Part shown: positions 1 to 7,966 of the stretch, piece by piece
Position numbering within the stretch: position 1 is the first letter of the stretch
How the letters are laid out: each line of letters begins with the position of its first letter
From: Micromonospora peucetia
GTDB lineage: Bacteria > Actinomycetota > Actinomycetes > Mycobacteriales > Micromonosporaceae
Direction of reading: 5' to 3'
Length of the DNA stretch: 64,000 bases
Assembly (NCBI RefSeq): GCF_900091625.1
Contig: NZ_FMIC01000002.1
Location: 868,001-932,000, forward strand
Program-made: the position numbers and the translations under genes
The notes under the pieces: model-generated
Databases searched by the model: none
The model's input: the letters and a program-made list of their open reading frames with translations, nothing else
What the model was told of the DNA's origin: nothing

Positions 1-4
1 GTGG

Positions 5-1078
5 TCAGTGCACGGCGGTGGTCGGAGCGAGCCGGGCCCGGATGTCGCGTACTGCCGCGCGGCTCGCCCGGTTGGCGCCTATCGTGCTCGCCGACGGGCC
101 GTACCCGATCAGGTGAACCCGCTCGTCGGCCACCACCCGGGTGCCGTCCATCGTGATACCGCCGCCCGGCGCGCGCAGTCGCAGCGGCGCGAGATGGTCC
201 AGCGCGGCCCGGAAGCCGGTGCACCAGAGAATCACGTCCGCGGGCACGAACCGCCCGTCGTCCCAGGCCACCCCGTCGGGCGTGATCCGGTCGAAGACGG
301 GTAACCGGTCCAACACGCCGCGCTCGCGCAGTCGACGCAGTTCCGGCGTGAGCGGCAGCCCGGTCACCCCGACCACGCTGGCCGGCGGCCGGCCCGCGCG
401 TACCGCCGCGTCGACCAGGGCCACCGCCGCACGCCCCCGCTCGGGGGTGAACTCCTTGTCGCGGAAGTCGGGCGGGCGCCGGGTCACCCAGGTGGTGCCG
501 GCGGCGACAGTCGACACCTCGGCGAGCAGTTGGACGGCCGACGTCCCGCCGCCGACCACCACGACCCGCCGGCCGGCGAACCCGGCCGGCCCCCGGTAGT
601 CGGCCGTGTGCAACTGCCGACCCCGGAAGGTCGACCGGCCGGGGTAGTGCGGCCAGAACGGCCGGGTCCAGGTGCCGGTGGCGTTGACCAGGGCGCGCGC
701 GGTCCAGGAACCCTGGTCGGTGTGCACGGCCAGCCGGCCGTCGGGCCGGTCGCGCACCTCGCGGACCCGCACGGGACGTCGCACCGGCAGGTCGAACTCG
801 CGCTCGTACGCGGCGAAGTAGGCGCTGACCACCTCGGCCGCCGGCCGGTCGGGTCGGGCCGCCGGAAGGGGCAGGCCGGGCAGGTCGTGGAAGCCGTGCA
901 CCCGGTCGAGTCGCAGCGTGGGCCAGCGGTGCCGCCACGCCCCGCCCGGCCCGTCGCCGCCGTCGAGGATCACGAAGCCGTCCCCGGGGGCGAACCCGAC
1001 CCGGCGCAGGTGGTGACCGGCGGAGAGGCCGGCCTGCCCGGCCCCGATCACCAGTACGTCGACGGAGCGCTCGTCCAT
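5..1078 (-). CDS. Flavin-containing monooxygenase-like NAD(P)/FAD oxidoreductase
   Basis: 357-residue FAD/NAD(P)-binding oxidoreductase of the flavin monooxygenase/YdhS-CzcO type, probably a cytoplasmic enzyme oxidising a small organic substrate. The N-terminal dinucleotide fold has VIGAGQAG (residues 10-17). A second Rossmann motif, VVVVGGGTSA, lies near residues 172-181 for NADPH. Between them FRGRQLHTADY (151-161) matches the FxGxxxHxxxY fingerprint of FMOs and Baeyer-Villiger enzymes. I placed the start at the ATG ending at 1078, directly before the FAD motif; a start at 1219 would add 47 residues of poor coding character. The stop is inside the window, so the gene is complete. It is divergent from the carboxypeptidase gene at 1234. 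The substrate cannot be told from the sequence. Confidence 0.88.
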   Translation of the reverse strand: MDERSVDVLVIGAGQAGLSAGHHLRRVGFAPGDGFVILDGGDGPGGAWRHRWPTLRLDRVHGFHDLPGLPLPAARPDRPAAEVVSAYFAAYEREFDLPVRRPVRVREVRDRPDGRLAVHTDQGSWTARALVNATGTWTRPFWPHYPGRSTFRGRQLHTADYRGPAGFAGRRVVVVGGGTSAVQLLAEVSTVAAGTTWVTRRPPDFRDKEFTPERGRAAVALVDAAVRAGRPPASVVGVTGLPLTPELRRLRERGVLDRLPVFDRITPDGVAWDDGRFVPADVILWCTGFRAALDHLAPLRLRAPGGGITMDGTRVVADERVHLIGYGPSASTIGANRASRAAVRDIRARLAPTTAVH

Positions 1079-1233
1079 ACCGGGTACAACACCGGCGGAC
1101 CCGTCCGGCTGCCCGCCGGGGAACGTCTCGTCGCTCACAGCCCGCCGCGTGGAGGTACTACCGACCACGCGCCGGAAATTTTCTTTCCCTCGCCGGTCTT
1201 TTCTGGCAGATACCTGCATGGCAGCATCACCGC

Positions 1234-2817
1234 ATGCATCGTCGTCTCTTCCCCCGGACTCTCGCGCTGGCGGCGCTGGTGGCCGCCGCGGCCACGGCAG
1301 GCGCCCCCACCGCCACCGCCGAGTCCCCGACCCCCGCGGCGATCCGCCTGAACGCCACCATCGACGCGATCCTCGCCGACAGCCGGCTGGCCGGGGCGCA
1401 GGCCTCGGTGGTGGTCAAGGACGCGACCACCGGGGAGACGGTCTACCACCGCAACGGCGACCGCCGCCTGGTGCCCGCCTCCAACACCAAGCTGCTGACC
1501 TCGGCGGCGGCGCTGGAACTGCTCGGGCCGGGGCACCGCTTCAGCACCGAGGTGCGGACCAGCGGCACCCGTCACGCGGGCCTGGTCTCCGGCAACCTCT
1601 ACCTGCGCGGCGGCGGCGACCCGACCATGCTGGCCGCCGACTACGACGCGCTGGCCGCGCAGGTCGCCGCCGCGGGCGTCCGGGTCGTCACCGGCAACCT
1701 GGTGGCCGACGACACCCGCTACGACAGCACCCGCCTCGGCCCGGACTGGACCTGGGACGACGAGCCGTACTACTACGCCGCGCAGGTCTCCGCCCTGACC
1801 GTGGCGCCGGACACCGACTACGACGCGGGCACCGTCATCGTCCACGCCGCCCCCGGCGCGACGGCCGGCGCCCGCCCGGTCGTCGCCACCACCCCGGCCA
1901 CCGGCTACCTGAAGATCGACAACCGGGCCGAGACGGTCGCCGCCGGGGAGACGTCCCTCTCCTTCGAGCGCGGGCACGGCGGCAACACGGTGGTGGTCAC
2001 CGGGCAGATCGCGCTCCGCGCCGCCGCCGCGAGCGACTGGGTCAGCGTCTGGGAGCCCACCGGCTACGCCGCCGACGTCTTCCGGTCGGCGCTGCGCGAG
2101 CACGGCGTACGGGTGCTCGGCCGCACGGTGCTCGGCCAGGCCACCCCGGAGGGCGCGGCCGAGGTGGCGCGGCACCGGTCGATGCCGTTGGCCGAGCTGG
2201 TGGTGCCGTTCCTCAAGCTGTCCAACAACGGGCACGCCGAGGTGCTGACCAAGGAGATCGGCCGGGTGCTCTCCGGATCCGGCACCTGGTCGGCCGGGCT
2301 GACCGCGATCAGCGAGTACGTCGCCGACGCCGGGATGGACACCGGCACGCTGCGCCAGCGGGACGGCTCGGGCCTCTCCCGGCGCAACCTGATCCCGGCC
2401 GAAGAGTTCGTGGACCTGCTCACCGCCGTGCGCGCGGAGCCCTGGTTCGACACCTGGTACGCGGCCCTGCCGGTAGCCGGCGAGGCGGACAGGTTCGTCG
2501 GCGGGACGCTGCGCAGCCGGATGCGGGGCACCCCGGCGGCGGGCAACGTGCACGCCAAGACCGGCAGCCTGACCGGCGTCTCCGGCCTCTCCGGCTACGT
2601 CACCGACGCCGACGGGCGGGTGCTGGCGTTCTCGATCCTGCTCAACAACTACCTGGCCTCGTCGGTGAAGACGCTGGAGGACCAGATCGCGATCGCGTTG
2701 GCCTCGTACACCGGGAAGGGCGCGACCGGCGCGCGGGTCGCGCCCCCGGCGGCGCCCGACGTCCCTCGGGTCCCGGAGGGCCTGGAGTGTGCCTGGGTGA
2801 AGCCGAACGCCTGTTGA
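1234..2817 (+). CDS. dacB: D-alanyl-D-alanine carboxypeptidase/endopeptidase, PBP4 (S13) family
   Basis: 527-residue secreted penicillin-binding protein that trims or cleaves peptidoglycan peptide cross-links outside the membrane. Residues 1-30 form a Sec signal peptide (RR followed by an Ala/Leu core, ending TATAES). All three active-site boxes of the SxxK acyltransferase fold are present: SNTK at 83-86 (Ser83 nucleophile, Lys86 general base), SNN at 330-332 and KTG at 442-444. The large insertion between the first and second boxes is typical of the S13 family, and the length is normal for it. A GC-rich hairpin follows the stop. The gene is monocistronic, with a divergent monooxygenase upstream. 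Confidence 0.95.
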   Translation: MHRRLFPRTLALAALVAAAATAGAPTATAESPTPAAIRLNATIDAILADSRLAGAQASVVVKDATTGETVYHRNGDRRLVPASNTKLLTSAAALELLGPGHRFSTEVRTSGTRHAGLVSGNLYLRGGGDPTMLAADYDALAAQVAAAGVRVVTGNLVADDTRYDSTRLGPDWTWDDEPYYYAAQVSALTVAPDTDYDAGTVIVHAAPGATAGARPVVATTPATGYLKIDNRAETVAAGETSLSFERGHGGNTVVVTGQIALRAAAASDWVSVWEPTGYAADVFRSALREHGVRVLGRTVLGQATPEGAAEVARHRSMPLAELVVPFLKLSNNGHAEVLTKEIGRVLSGSGTWSAGLTAISEYVADAGMDTGTLRQRDGSGLSRRNLIPAEEFVDLLTAVRAEPWFDTWYAALPVAGEADRFVGGTLRSRMRGTPAAGNVHAKTGSLTGVSGLSGYVTDADGRVLAFSILLNNYLASSVKTLEDQIAIALASYTGKGATGARVAPPAAPDVPRVPEGLECAWVKPNAC

Positions 2818-2820
2818 CGG

Positions 2821-2853
2821 GCCGGCGGGGCCCGGTGCGGAGGCCCCGCCGGC
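2821..2853. terminator. Bidirectional GC-rich hairpin terminator
   Basis: A 12-bp perfect stem (2821-2832 pairs with 2842-2853) with a 9-base loop lies between the convergent ends of the carboxypeptidase gene (2817) and the small gene at 2856. There is no T-tract, as is usual for actinobacterial hairpins. Its position suggests it serves both strands. Confidence 0.7.
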
Positions 2854-2855
2854 GC

Positions 2856-3182
2856 TCAGGCGCCGGGACGGTGCGGAACCTCGGCTGCCGGGTCGCCGCG
2901 CTGGATGAGCGCGGCGATCTCGGCGGGACGCAGGCCACGCTGCGCCAGCACCCGGGTCCCCCAGCGGTGCAGCCGGCACGGGTGCGGGCTGGCGTCGTTG
3001 CGGCAGACCGTCCCGCCGGACCAGAGCCTGGGTGCGTGCACCACGACCGCCCGTACGGCGAACTGGGCATCCTCGACGGTGACGTACGGCGGCAGCGGGA
3101 TCTCCCGGAGCACCTCCCCGGACGGCTCTCCGGCGCCCCGGGGGACGGTCGGACGGACGGTACGGGTGGTGGTGCTGCTCAT
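2856..3182 (-). CDS. Conserved small protein with CRxxxxPxPCRLxRWG motif
   Basis: 108-residue cytoplasmic protein of unknown function. A core near residues 49-85 has the pattern HAPxxWxxGxxCR, then PHPCRLHRWG, then a short helix AQRGLRPAEIAALI. The two cysteines nine residues apart, with flanking His and Arg, could bind metal, but that is a guess. A second protein in this window (48740-48967) carries the same core in the same order, so this is a real family with two members here. The start is the ATG at 3182, preceded by GGAGG at good spacing. The N-terminal 30 residues are low-complexity and probably disordered. It converges on the carboxypeptidase gene and appears to stand alone. Confidence 0.75.
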   Translation of the reverse strand: MSSTTTRTVRPTVPRGAGEPSGEVLREIPLPPYVTVEDAQFAVRAVVVHAPRLWSGGTVCRNDASPHPCRLHRWGTRVLAQRGLRPAEIAALIQRGDPAAEVPHRPGA

Positions 3183-3323
3183 CGGTCAAGCCTCCACAAG
3201 GGACGGTCGGACTCGGACAGCAGAAAGTTACGGCAGGCACGACGTAGCGCGACGGACAAACTGTCCCGACCCGTGGACGCCGCCCCGCCCGCCGTCGCCG
3301 TGGCGGAGCCACCGGTCAGCCGG

Positions 3324-3668
3324 TCAGCCGGCCGCCCGCGCCCGCAACCGGGCGGCCGTCCGGCGGGCGTCGTAGTCGGGAGCGACCCCGTCCACGATCA
3401 GCGCCGCACCCGGGATGTGTCGGGTGCGTAGCGGCAGGATCTCCCGGTACGCCGGGGAGTCGTACCAGGCCTGGGCCCGGTCCAGGTCGGGGAACTCGAT
3501 GATGACCACGGTGCCCGGCCAGTCGCCCTCCCTGACCTCCACTTCGGCGCCGTGCACCCGGAACCGGCCGCCGAACGGATCCAGTGTGGCCTGGATCCGC
3601 TCGATGTAGTTGAGGATGTCCTCGTTGACCGGGGTGTCGTGCAGGTGGGCGAGCGCGAACGCGGGCAT
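3324..3668 (-). CDS. DUF1330 family protein
   Basis: 114-residue protein of the DUF1330 family (dimeric alpha/beta-barrel fold), which has no firmly assigned reaction. Family hallmarks are the N-terminal strand ending AHLHD, the segment IERIQATLDPFGGRFRVHG, the strand VVIIEFPDLDRAQAWYDSPAY and the downstream ILPLR stretch. The start ATG is preceded by GGGAGGAACC, a clear ribosome-binding site. The C-terminal Arg/Ala-rich tail (about 16 residues) extends past the usual domain end. It stands alone among minus-strand genes, with no operon partner in overlap range. Confidence 0.88.
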   Translation of the reverse strand: MPAFALAHLHDTPVNEDILNYIERIQATLDPFGGRFRVHGAEVEVREGDWPGTVVIIEFPDLDRAQAWYDSPAYREILPLRTRHIPGAALIVDGVAPDYDARRTAARLRARAAG

Positions 3669-3784
3669 GGTTCCTCCCGGGAGCCGGTCCGCCCGGCCGG
3701 ATCACCGGAGCGGTACGCCGAGTCTTCCGCCGGTGACCGCCCGCTGTCGATTACCCGTCAGGTAATGACGGCAGGTTGCCCAGG

Positions 3785-4222
3785 TCAGACGCGTTCGAGC
3801 ACGACGACGGGGATCTCCCGGTCGGTCTTCGCCTGGTAGTCGTCGTACGCCGGCCAGGCTGCGGCCATCGTGGACCACATGCGCGGCTTCTCCCGCGCCG
3901 TGGCGGTACGCGCCCGTGCCGTGAACCGCTCGCCGCCCACCTGCACCTCGACCAGCGGTTCGTCAAGCAGGTTGAGATACCAGGCCGGGTGCTTCGGGTC
4001 GCCGCCCTGCGAGGCGACGACCAGGTATGCGTCGCCGTCACGGCCGTAGATGAGCGCGGTGCGCCGCAGCTTCCCGCTGCGTCTGCCCCGGGTGGTCAGC
4101 AGCAGCGTGAAGACCCCGGGCTGCCACTCGTGCCCCTCGGCGCCGTCGGTCTCGACGTACCGCCGGATGTGGTCGGCCACCCAGTCCTGCGGGCTGTCCA
4201 GCACCTGCTCGCTCGACGTCAT
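3785..4222 (-). CDS. Deazaflavin (F420)-dependent nitroreductase-family oxidoreductase
   Basis: 145-residue protein of the Ddn-like split beta-barrel family that uses coenzyme F420 in actinobacteria; the usual annotation is nitroreductase family deazaflavin-dependent oxidoreductase. Visible hallmarks are the N-terminal VADHIRRYVETDGAEGHEW, then LLLTTRGRRSGKLRRTALIYGRDGDAYLVVASQGG, given here as landmarks of the phosphate-binding and F420-contacting strands, then HPAWYLNLL. The length is typical. The start ATG follows GGGAGGG. The presence of such an enzyme supports an F420-producing actinomycete. The physiological substrate is not deducible. Confidence 0.88.
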   Translation of the reverse strand: MTSSEQVLDSPQDWVADHIRRYVETDGAEGHEWQPGVFTLLLTTRGRRSGKLRRTALIYGRDGDAYLVVASQGGDPKHPAWYLNLLDEPLVEVQVGGERFTARARTATAREKPRMWSTMAAAWPAYDDYQAKTDREIPVVVLERV

Positions 4223-4335
4223 CGACCCTCCCGTTCACCCTGGCGCACCCGGTCGTCGCGACCACGCTACTCCGGGCCACGGCCGGTCGCCGGGCGAACG
4301 ACGCCGCCCGGGTCAGCGCGGCGCGTCAGGATTCC

Positions 4336-4929
4336 TCAGCGGATCTCGAAGCCGAGCGCCTGCGCGATCACCATGGCCTGCGCGGCGTCGACGATCGCCC
4401 CGGCCCGCTCCACCGCCGTCGGATCGAGCGCGCTCAGGTCGCTGCCGCGCAGGTCGGCCCCGGACAGCCGGGCGCGGTGCAGCTGCGCGGCGGAAAGGTC
4501 GACGCCGGTGACCGTGGCCCCGGTCAGGTTGACCCCGGTCAGGTCCGCCTCGCGCATCCGGACGTCGGCGATGCGGACCCCGCGCAGGTCGGCACCGGGC
4601 AGCGCGACGAACGACCAGTCGCCACCGGCGACCGTCAACGGCCGCAGGTCGCACTCGGCGAAGGTGCTGCCCACGAGCTTGCAGCCGGTGAACTCCGTCT
4701 CGAAGAGGTTGCATCGCTTGAAAGCGCAGCGGGTGAAGGCCGAGTCGGTGTGCCGGGAGGCGTTGAACCGCACGTTGCCGAAGGTGCAGCCGTCGAAGAC
4801 GGCGCCCCGACTCACCGCCTCGGTCAGATCGACGTCGAAGAACTCGCAGCGGACGAAGTGCCGGTCCACCAGTTCCTCGCCGTACCAGTCCTCGTTGCGG
4901 AAGGTCGCGTCCTCGGTCAGTTCGGGCAT
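4336..4929 (-). CDS. Pentapeptide-repeat protein
   Basis: 197-residue pentapeptide-repeat protein that should form a right-handed quadrilateral beta-helix. Repeats with the A(D/N)LxG pattern are clearest at the C-terminal half (ADLRGVRIADVRMREADLTG, then VNLTGATVTGVDLSAAQL, then ADLRGSDLSAL). The N-terminal half has the degenerate F-centred version (CEFFDVDL, CTFGNVRF, CAFKRCNLF). Some family members (Qnr/MfpA) mimic DNA and shield gyrase, but this is not a function I can assign here. No clear ribosome-binding site precedes the ATG at 4929. It is divergent from the serine hydrolase gene at 5008, with 78 bp between. Confidence 0.88.
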   Translation of the reverse strand: MPELTEDATFRNEDWYGEELVDRHFVRCEFFDVDLTEAVSRGAVFDGCTFGNVRFNASRHTDSAFTRCAFKRCNLFETEFTGCKLVGSTFAECDLRPLTVAGGDWSFVALPGADLRGVRIADVRMREADLTGVNLTGATVTGVDLSAAQLHRARLSGADLRGSDLSALDPTAVERAGAIVDAAQAMVIAQALGFEIR

Positions 4930-5007
4930 CGGGCCAGGCTACCGACGGGATGGGAGATCTGCCGGCGGCCCTTCCAACGGGGCGTACCGGCTAGTAGTTT
5001 CGGCGAC

Positions 5008-6240
5008 GTGAGTGTGGCGCGCAGCATCGACCCGGACCAGATCGGCTTCGACCCGACGCGCCTGGCGCGCATCGACGAGCACTTCGGCAGGTACGTCGAC
5101 GACGGCCGGCTCGCCGGCTTCCAGGTGCTGGTCACCCGCCGCGGCGAGATCGCCCACTCGTCGACGTACGGGCTGCGTGACGCCGAGGCCGGCGCACCCG
5201 TCGAGGCGGACACGCTCTGGCGCATCTACTCGATGACCAAGCCCGTCACCTCCGTCGCCGCGATGATGCTGTGGGAGGAGGGTCGCTTCGAGCTGACCGA
5301 CGAGATCAGCCGGTGGCTGCCCGAGTTCGCCGACCTGCGGGTCTACTCCAAGGGCTCGGCGCTCAAGCCCCACACGGTGCCGGCGATCGAACCGATCCGG
5401 GTCTGGCACCTGCTCACCCACACCGCCGGCCTGACGTACGGCTTCATGCAGACCTCGGTGGTCGACGGCATCTACCGGGCCGCCGGCTACGACCTGTACC
5501 CGCCGGCGGACGTCGACCTGGCCACGGCCTGCCAGGCCTTCGGCGAGCTGCCCCTGCTGTTCCAGCCCGGCACCGCGTGGGGCTACTCGGTCGCCACCGA
5601 CGTGCTCGGCCGGCTGGTCGAGGTGGTCTCCGGGCAGAGCCTCGACGCCTTCTTCGCCGACCGGATCTTCCGCCCGCTGGGCATGACCGACACGCACTGG
5701 TCGGCCGAGGGCGACGCCGCCGAGCGGCTCGCCGCCCTCTACGCGCCCCACCCGCGCACCGGCCGCGCGGTGCGCTACGACAAGCTGGGCGCCCTGGCGT
5801 ACGAGAAGCCGCTGCTGTTCTCCGGCGGCGGCGGCCTGATCTCCAGCGCGGCCGACTACCACCGGTTCACCCAGATGCTGCTGCGCGGCGGGGAGCTGGA
5901 CGGGGCACGCCTGCTGGGGCCGCGCACGGTGCGCTTCATGACCCGCAACCAGCTGCCCGGCGGGCAGGACCTGGAGACCCTCTCCGCCGGCGGCTTCGCC
6001 GAGACCCCCCTCGACGGGATCGGCTTCGGGCTCGGCTTCGCCGTGGTCGACGACCCCGTGCCGAGCCGGGTGCCGAGCAGCGTCGGCGAGTACTACTGGG
6101 GCGGCGTGGCGAGCACGGCGTTCTGGGTCGACCCGGCGGAGGAGGTCACGGCCCTGTTCTTCACCCAGCTCATGCCGTCGAGCACCCACCCGATCCGGCC
6201 GCAGCTGCGACAGCTCGTCTACTCCGCCCTGGTCGACTGA
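5008..6240 (+). CDS. Serine hydrolase, class C beta-lactamase / esterase family
   Basis: 410-residue protein of the beta-lactamase-fold serine hydrolase family (PF00144), probably an esterase or D-amino-peptidase-like enzyme rather than a true resistance enzyme. SMTK at residues 75-78 is the SxxK nucleophile box. The YSV at 193-195 stands in the Y-x-N position, with Asn replaced by Val as in many esterase-type members. The third box region is GGGGLISSAADYHRFTQMLL. There is no signal peptide, so it should be cytoplasmic. I chose the GTG at 5008 because the upstream in-frame stretch lies over the divergent pentapeptide gene and reads as a shadow. It is monocistronic. Confidence 0.9.
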   Translation: MSVARSIDPDQIGFDPTRLARIDEHFGRYVDDGRLAGFQVLVTRRGEIAHSSTYGLRDAEAGAPVEADTLWRIYSMTKPVTSVAAMMLWEEGRFELTDEISRWLPEFADLRVYSKGSALKPHTVPAIEPIRVWHLLTHTAGLTYGFMQTSVVDGIYRAAGYDLYPPADVDLATACQAFGELPLLFQPGTAWGYSVATDVLGRLVEVVSGQSLDAFFADRIFRPLGMTDTHWSAEGDAAERLAALYAPHPRTGRAVRYDKLGALAYEKPLLFSGGGGLISSAADYHRFTQMLLRGGELDGARLLGPRTVRFMTRNQLPGGQDLETLSAGGFAETPLDGIGFGLGFAVVDDPVPSRVPSSVGEYYWGGVASTAFWVDPAEEVTALFFTQLMPSSTHPIRPQLRQLVYSALVD

Positions 6241-6328
6241 GCCGGGATCACGGGTAACGGCACCGGCCGGCCGACCCGGTCAATAGCCTGAGGGCGGACC
6301 ACGTCGGGCAGGACGGGAGGCGGTCGGC

Positions 6329-6970
6329 ATGAGCAACATCGTCGTGTTCGGCGCGGGTGGCACCGCGGGGTCGCGGATCGCCGCCGAGGCGGTCGGCCGG
6401 GGGCACCGGGTCACTGCCGCGGTACGCCGTCCGGAGGCCACCTCGTACCTGCCGCCGGCGGTCACGGTGGTCACCGGGGACGCCACCAGCGAGCGGAGCG
6501 TACGGGAACTGGCGCCCGACACGGACGCCATGGTGGTGGCGATCGGTGGCGGCGAACACGACCTCTGGCTCGACGCGGCGCGGAACCTGGTCGGCGCGCT
6601 GGGCGGGATGCCGGCCGCGCCCCGGATCATCCACGTCGGCGGCGGTTCGACCCTGCTCACCGCGAAGGGCACCCGCTACCTAGACGAGCCGGACTTCCCC
6701 GAGGAATACCGCGATGCGGCGCTCGGCCAGGCCGACGCCCTCGACTTCTACCGCTCCTCGGCCGACGGGGTGACCTGGACGTACGTCTCGCCGCCGCCGC
6801 TGGAGTTCCACCCGGGCGAGCGCACCGGGCACTACCGCACCGGCGGCGACCAGCCGGTGACCGACCACGAGGGCCGCTCGGTGCTCAGCTACGAGGACCT
6901 GGCGGTGGCGATCGTCGACGAGATCGAACAGCCGCGCCACGAGAACGCCCGCTTCACCGCCGCGTACTGA
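6329..6970 (+). CDS. NAD(P)-binding atypical short-chain reductase-like protein
   Basis: 213-residue single-domain Rossmann protein of the NAD(P)H-binding NmrA-like/SDR type. The N-terminal VFGAGGTAGSRIAAEA (residues 6-21) is the glycine-rich dinucleotide loop, and AVRRPEA is the Arg-bearing loop that would favour NADP(H). Later elements include the strand MVVAIGGGEHD and IIHVGGGSTLL. No YxxxK catalytic pair is evident, so it may be a sensor or an atypical reductase. The ATG at 6329 has GGGAGG upstream. It converges on the gene at 7325 across a 354-base spacer. Confidence 0.87.
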   Translation: MSNIVVFGAGGTAGSRIAAEAVGRGHRVTAAVRRPEATSYLPPAVTVVTGDATSERSVRELAPDTDAMVVAIGGGEHDLWLDAARNLVGALGGMPAAPRIIHVGGGSTLLTAKGTRYLDEPDFPEEYRDAALGQADALDFYRSSADGVTWTYVSPPPLEFHPGERTGHYRTGGDQPVTDHEGRSVLSYEDLAVAIVDEIEQPRHENARFTAAY

Positions 6971-7031
6971 GGGCGGCGAGCTGGACCTGCACCGGCTGGC
7001 CCCCCGGGCAGCCTCAGTGGTGGTGTGGGCA

Positions 7032-7092
7032 CTGTCGAGCTGCCCCATGTATGCGACCGGGCCCCGCCCCATCCGTAGGGGCAGCTCGACAG
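7032..7092. terminator. Long inverted repeat, likely bidirectional terminator
   Basis: A perfect 15-base inverted repeat (7032-7046 with 7078-7092) encloses a 31-base loop rich in G and C. It lies in the 354-base convergent spacer between genes ending at 6970 and 7325, so a terminator role on both strands is likely. The left-arm sequence CTGTCGAGCTGCCCC occurs again, exactly, at 30901-30915 in another spacer. That suggests a dispersed element as well. The rest of 6971-7324 shows only a 42-base tandem duplication and no credible gene. Confidence 0.6.
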
Positions 7093-7218
7093 CGTGTGCG
7101 AAGGCCCGGTCGGCACAGCCCGGCCATGCCCTGGCGCACCCCCGCGAAGTCCACTCCGCCCCTCCCAGCCCACCAGTCCTCCCAGCCCACCAGCCTTCCC
7201 GGCCCACCCGGCCCAGCG

Positions 7219-7302
7219 GCCCGCGGGCGCGAGGGCACCAGGTCGCGACGATGGGCACCGGCCCGCGGGCGCGAGGGCACCGGGCCGCGACGATGGGCAC
7301 CG
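7219..7302. repeat. 42-base tandem direct repeat (two copies)
   Basis: Two adjacent copies of a 42-base unit (7219-7260 and 7261-7302) differ at only two positions. The unit begins GCCCGCGGGCGCGAGGGCAC and ends ATGGGCACCG. It lies in the convergent spacer before the caspase-like gene. No reading frame across it looks coding. It is probably a slippage-type duplication. Confidence 0.8.
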
Positions 7303-7324
7303 GTCGGCGGCGACACGGCGGGCG

Positions 7325-7966
7325 TCACCGGGGTCGCGGGGCGGCGCGGCCGGCGGTGGGCTGGGCGGGCACCCGGGGGCGGACCGAGGGGCGCCAGGCC
7401 CGGCCGTTGGCGTAGATCACCCGGAAGCCGAGGTACGAGGCGAGCGGAGCCCAGTGCGCGGAGCCCATCCGCAGTTCGGCGGCGTTGTGACGCTGGCCGT
7501 TGGCCAGCACGTCGAGCAGGACGGTTTCGAAGGCGGCCGACTCGACCCAGTCCACCTCGCGGGTGTATCCGCAGATCAGTGCCGCCCCGGTGGCGTCGAG
7601 GAAGTCCCGCAGCACCGCGTCGGAGGCCCGCAGCACCGAACAGCTGCCGAAGTAGAGCCGTCGGCCGTCGCAGCGACCCGCCATCAGCTCCGCGACGTCG
7701 GCGAGCGCCACCGATTCCCAGTCGGTGAGGCAGAGCCGGCTCGGCTCGCCGTGCATCGCGAAGAAGCCGACCCGATGGTCGGCGTACTGCTTGAGCAGCC
7801 AGCGGTCGAGGAAGTAGAAGAGCTCGTTGCGGGTGGCCGCGTCCTTGTGGATGAAGCGGATCTTCCCGAGCCGTTCGAGCAGTTCCAGGGTGGGCAGGAC
7901 GGAGCCACGCTCGTTGAGGTCCCGGTGCCACTGGCCCTCGATGCAGAAGACGCCGCCACGTGCCAT
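7325..7966 (-). CDS. Caspase/CHAT-like His-Cys protein (DUF6642-like)
   Basis: 213-residue protein with a caspase-like layout. A hydrophobic strand VGFFAMHGE places His72-Gly73 at its end. About 35 residues later LYFGSCSVLR places Cys109-Ser110 after a second strand. This is the classic spacing and motif pair of the His-Cys dyad in clan CD (caspase, CHAT) peptidases. The start GVFCIEGQWHRDL and the middle resemble proteins I recall as DUF6642; I could not check this. The ATG at 7966 follows a GGGAGGGG site. An in-frame extension up to 8158 is AT-rich and not protein-like. It stands alone, and no obvious substrate gene sits beside it. Catalytic activity is inferred only. Confidence 0.75.
   Translation of the reverse strand: MARGGVFCIEGQWHRDLNERGSVLPTLELLERLGKIRFIHKDAATRNELFYFLDRWLLKQYADHRVGFFAMHGEPSRLCLTDWESVALADVAELMAGRCDGRRLYFGSCSVLRASDAVLRDFLDATGAALICGYTREVDWVESAAFETVLLDVLANGQRHNAAELRMGSAHWAPLASYLGFRVIYANGRAWRPSVRPRVPAQPTAGRAAPRPR

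Noticed and set aside
1135..3312. A 725-codon open frame on the minus strand covering the carboxypeptidase gene
   Set aside because: Its protein is Arg/Gly/Pro-rich without fold-like pattern, while the opposite strand encodes a clear S13 enzyme. High-GC genes routinely leave such antisense frames open.
4477..5007. N-terminal extension of the serine hydrolase to 4477
   Set aside because: This part overlaps the divergent pentapeptide-repeat gene and reads as Asp/Gly/Val-rich shadow sequence; the GTG at 5008 begins the conserved region.
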